A stretch of DNA of 8,513 nt from a bacterium. Its GTDB lineage: Bacteria > SZUA-79 > Acidulodesulfobacterales > Acidulodesulfobacteraceae. Shown in pieces: positions 7,003-8,513 of this stretch. Location of the stretch: positions 1-8,513 of the forward strand of contig JAJZJD010000045.1 of NCBI GenBank assembly GCA_021828445.1, read 5' to 3'. Position 1 is the stretch's first letter, and the number at the start of each line of letters is the position of its first letter. Both the position numbers and the translations under genes were made by a program. The notes beneath the pieces were generated by a model. That model had not been told where the DNA came from. It saw nothing but the letters and a program-made list of their open reading frames with translations, and searched no databases.

Positions 7003-8157
7003 TTAAATTTCTTCATTTTCCGAAAAATTTTTATTAACCGGAGCTTTTATAGTAAATTTGGTTCCGTAATCAAGTTTTGATCTGACCTCTATAGACCCGC
7101 CCAGAGATTTAATAATGCTCATAGATATAGACAGACCGAGTCCTGTGCTTGCAGAGTTTTTTCTTTTAGAAAAAAACGGGTCGAAAATTTTTTTAATGTC
7201 TTCCTGCGCGATACCGCAGCCGTTGTCTACTATTATTATATAAATATAATCTTTAATTTTTTTTGTTATAAAATATACTATTCCGGTTTCTTCGCTGACT
7301 GCCTGAACCGCGTTTAAAGCGATATTTAATAAAACCTGCCTGAGTCCGGCTTCGGAAAAGCTTATAAGCGGGATATCGCCGGCAAGGTTCTTTTTTATCA
7401 TAATATTCTTTTTTCCCGCGGTGAAAGAAATAAGCGCAAGCGTTTCTTCTATTGAATTGTTTACGTTAACTATATCTGAGGAATTGGAAACCGGACGAGA
7501 TAAAGTAAGGAGTTTTTTTGTAATATCTTTGCATCTTTCAATTTCATCTTTCATTAATTCAAAATATTTCTTGATATCGCATCCGCCTTCTTTCATTATA
7601 TTTGCTATATCCTTATTTTGAATAAGTTCGGAATTGCCGGCGCATATTTTTATCATGTCTATAGATGCAAGAATATTGTTGAGCGGATTGTTGATCTCAT
7701 GAGCGACGCCTTCTGCAAGAAGTCCGACTTCCGACAAACGCTGGGAAAGATTGAATTTTAAGTGGGCGTTGGAACCGTTTCCGAGGCATCTCAAAACCTC
7801 TACGGCGTATCTTTTTCCGGTTTTTTCGTTCGTATAAGGTGCGGAATTTATCTCTACGGCAATTTCCTTGCCGTGCCTTCCGTAATGTCCGTGTATAACT
7901 TTTACGGTCTTTCCTTTTTTAATAACTTCTTCGATGGAGCAGGATTCAAGCAGCGGATCGCAAGGTTCATCCCTAAAATGACTCACCTTATAACAGTATC
8001 CTCCAATTATTTCGCAAGACGACATACCGGAATCGTCTATAAAACGCTTATTTGCATAAACTATTTTATAATTTTCGTCTATAACGATAACGCCGTCGCT
8101 TATATTATCTAAAATATCGACGGCATTTATCGGCATATCGTTATATTTATTATGCAT
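7003..8157 (-). CDS. Cytoplasmic PAS sensor histidine kinase (NtrB/AtoS-like)
   Basis: This is the sensor kinase of the two-component pair with the adjacent NtrC-type regulator. It has no transmembrane segment, so it acts in the cytosol. An N-terminal PAS domain (about 11-125) carries a Cys/His cluster (C48, C55, H60, C66, C73) in the context GGYCYKVSHFRDEPC, a pattern I recall from many Desulfobacterota PAS kinases. It may bind a metal, Fe-S centre or act as a thiol switch (inference). The dimerisation/phosphotransfer region has H153 in VAHEINNPLN (151-160). The ATPase domain has an N box (278-286, NIALNAVQA), G1 DNGCG (311-315), F box FDPFFS (325-330) and G2 GLGLS (339-343). All catalytic boxes are intact, in 384 aa. 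The first ATG (8157) has no Shine-Dalgarno but sits 6 nt after an extended -10, suggesting a leaderless message. ATG at codon 8 is an alternative start, also without a clear ribosome binding site. Confidence 0.93.
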   Translation of the reverse strand: MHNKYNDMPINAVDILDNISDGVIVIDENYKIVYANKRFIDDSGMSSCEIIGGYCYKVSHFRDEPCDPLLESCSIEEVIKKGKTVKVIHGHYGRHGKEIAVEINSAPYTNEKTGKRYAVEVLRCLGNGSNAHLKFNLSQRLSEVGLLAEGVAHEINNPLNNILASIDMIKICAGNSELIQNKDIANIMKEGGCDIKKYFELMKDEIERCKDITKKLLTLSRPVSNSSDIVNVNNSIEETLALISFTAGKKNIMIKKNLAGDIPLISFSEAGLRQVLLNIALNAVQAVSEETGIVYFITKKIKDYIYIIIVDNGCGIAQEDIKKIFDPFFSKRKNSASTGLGLSISMSIIKSLGGSIEVRSKLDYGTKFTIKAPVNKNFSENEEI

Positions 8158-8163
8158 ATTTAT

Positions 8164-8172
8164 AATATACCA
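8164..8172 (-). promoter_or_regulatory. Extended -10 promoter element of the histidine kinase
   Basis: On the minus strand positions 8172-8164 read TGGTATATT, matching the TGn extended -10 with a hexamer that is 5/6 to TATAAT. No -35 match is seen at the normal spacing, which extended -10 promoters tolerate. The hexamer ends 6 nt before the ATG at 8157, so transcription would start at or next to the A of the start codon. This would give the two-component system its own promoter independent of rho. Confidence 0.4.
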
Positions 8173-8207
8173 TACTTTTTCCGTTTTGCGGCAGCGGCCG
8201 TTATTTG

Positions 8208-8226
8208 GTCATTGCGAAGCAATCTC
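8208..8226. repeat. Palindromic 19-bp element resembling a dispersed bacterial repeat
   Basis: The plus strand reads GTCATTGCGAAGCAATCTC. ATTGC (8211-8215) and GCAAT (8219-8223) pair around a GAA loop; the inner GCGAAGC is a heptamer known to form exceptionally stable DNA mini-hairpins. From memory, sequences that begin GTCATTGCGA and end GAAGCAATCTC, usually with a longer middle, are scattered through intergenic regions of many bacteria. This copy looks like a short form. Only one copy lies in the window, so repetition is not shown here. Confidence 0.45.
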
Positions 8227-8245
8227 ATGGTTTCCATTTTGTGAC

Positions 8246-8270
8246 GGGGACGGAATTGAATTCCATCCCC
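8246..8270 (-). terminator. Strong hairpin just after rho, possible terminator or 3'-end stabiliser
   Basis: On the minus strand, arms GGGGATGGAA (8270-8261) and TTCCGTCCCC (8255-8246) flank the loop TTCAA. They give a continuous 10-bp stem with one U-G wobble (8265/8251). On the plus strand the same pair is a C-A mismatch, so the fold favours the rho transcript. It starts 8 nt after the rho stop. No U tract follows (next bases GUCACAAAA), so it is not a classical intrinsic terminator. It could instead stabilise the mRNA 3' end or be part of the neighbouring repeat. Confidence 0.45.
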
Positions 8271-8278
8271 ATAGCGTA

Positions 8279-8513
8279 TTATTGATTCATTAAGTTTAAA
8301 AAGTCGGCGTTGGATTTTGTATTTTTTATTTTATCGAGCAAAAACTCCATTGCTTCGGGAGTGTCCATAGTTGACAGGAGTTTTCTTAATATCCATACCT
8401 TTTTTAAATGGTCTTTATCGACAAGGAGCTCTTCTTTTCTCGTTCCGGATTTATTTATATCTATTGCCGGGAAAATTCTTTTTTCCGAAAGTTTTCTGTC
8501 CAAATTGACTTCA
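8279..8513 (-). CDS. rho: Transcription termination factor Rho, C-terminal fragment (gene runs off the window)
   Basis: Rho is the hexameric RNA-dependent ATPase/helicase that ends transcription of untranslated RNA. Only the last ~78 codons are here; the frame is open through the window edge, so the TTG at 8503 is an internal Leu codon (context EVNLDRKLSEK) and not a start. The segment KRIFPAIDINKSGTRKEELL is near-identical to the family consensus. The Arg in SGTRKEE (codon 8438-8440) corresponds to E. coli R366, the arginine finger acting across the subunit interface. The C-terminal run KVWILRKLLSTMD and AMEFLLDKIKNTKSNADFLNLM is also typical. The gene ends normally with TAA. The Walker motifs, the RNA-binding domain and the start lie outside. 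The next gene, the histidine kinase, begins 121 bp further on the same strand. Confidence 0.96.
   Translation of the reverse strand, partial: EVNLDRKLSEKRIFPAIDINKSGTRKEELLVDKDHLKKVWILRKLLSTMDTPEAMEFLLDKIKNTKSNADFLNLMNQ

Noticed and set aside
7762..8112. 116-codon plus-strand open frame opposite the kinase PAS region
   Set aside because: It overlaps a well-supported gene fully on the opposite strand and has no family similarity that I recognise. The other plus-strand frames inside acs and the chemoreceptor were dropped for the same reason.
8222..8272. 15-codon minus-strand frame (starting MGMEFN) in the rho-kinase spacer
   Set aside because: It runs through the hairpin and part of the repeat-like element, lacks a ribosome binding site and is best explained as spurious translation of a repeat.
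8279..8503. Independent 74-aa gene starting at TTG 8503
   Set aside because: The frame continues to the window edge and the sequence is the C-terminus of Rho, so this is a partial gene, not a small separate one.

Overview
This 8.5 kb window is a single-direction block of a low-GC, Gram-negative-type bacterial chromosome. Six genes, all on the minus strand, read in the order rho (3' end only) -> PAS histidine kinase -> NtrC-type sigma-54 response regulator -> haem-binding methyl-accepting chemotaxis protein -> acetyl-CoA synthetase -> leucyl aminopeptidase. Gaps between genes are short (24 to 127 bp). Proteins are rich in Lys, Ile, Asn and Ser, and codons mostly end in A or T. The PAS kinase with a Cys/His cluster, the NtrC-type regulator, and the chemoreceptor with a periplasmic CxxCH plus a Cys-rich HAMP insertion recall Desulfobacterota ('deltaproteobacteria'). 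An AT-rich member of that group is my best guess, but the phylum is inferred from memory of families, not demonstrated.

Right end (about 8158-8513): the last ~78 codons of rho, then a 121-bp spacer that is unusually structured and GC-rich for this genome. It holds a strong hairpin just after the rho stop, a 19-bp palindromic element resembling a widely dispersed bacterial repeat, and an extended -10 promoter so close to the kinase ATG that the kinase mRNA may be leaderless. Middle (5606-8157): a soluble histidine kinase and its partner regulator, 50 bp apart, forming a two-component system. Then (3691-5478) a membrane chemoreceptor preceded by a 127-bp spacer with an imperfect 24-bp dyad and a G7 tract at the ribosome binding site. 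Left half (168-3666): acs and pepA, each 24-25 bp from its upstream neighbour and probably co-transcribed with the chemoreceptor. Left end (1-167): very AT-rich, no gene, with two perfect palindromes of 28 and 32 bp.

Functionally, the window joins redox-type sensing (Cys-PAS kinase, c-haem chemoreceptor with a second Cys cluster) to transcription control through sigma-54, and sits next to acetate activation (acs). A plausible but unproven reading is that the cell senses redox or electron-acceptor state and tunes motility and acetate use. There is no phage, transposon, CRISPR or RNA gene. The main points worth a second look are the Cys-rich insertion inside the HAMP domain, the structured repeat behind rho, and the paired perfect palindromes behind pepA.
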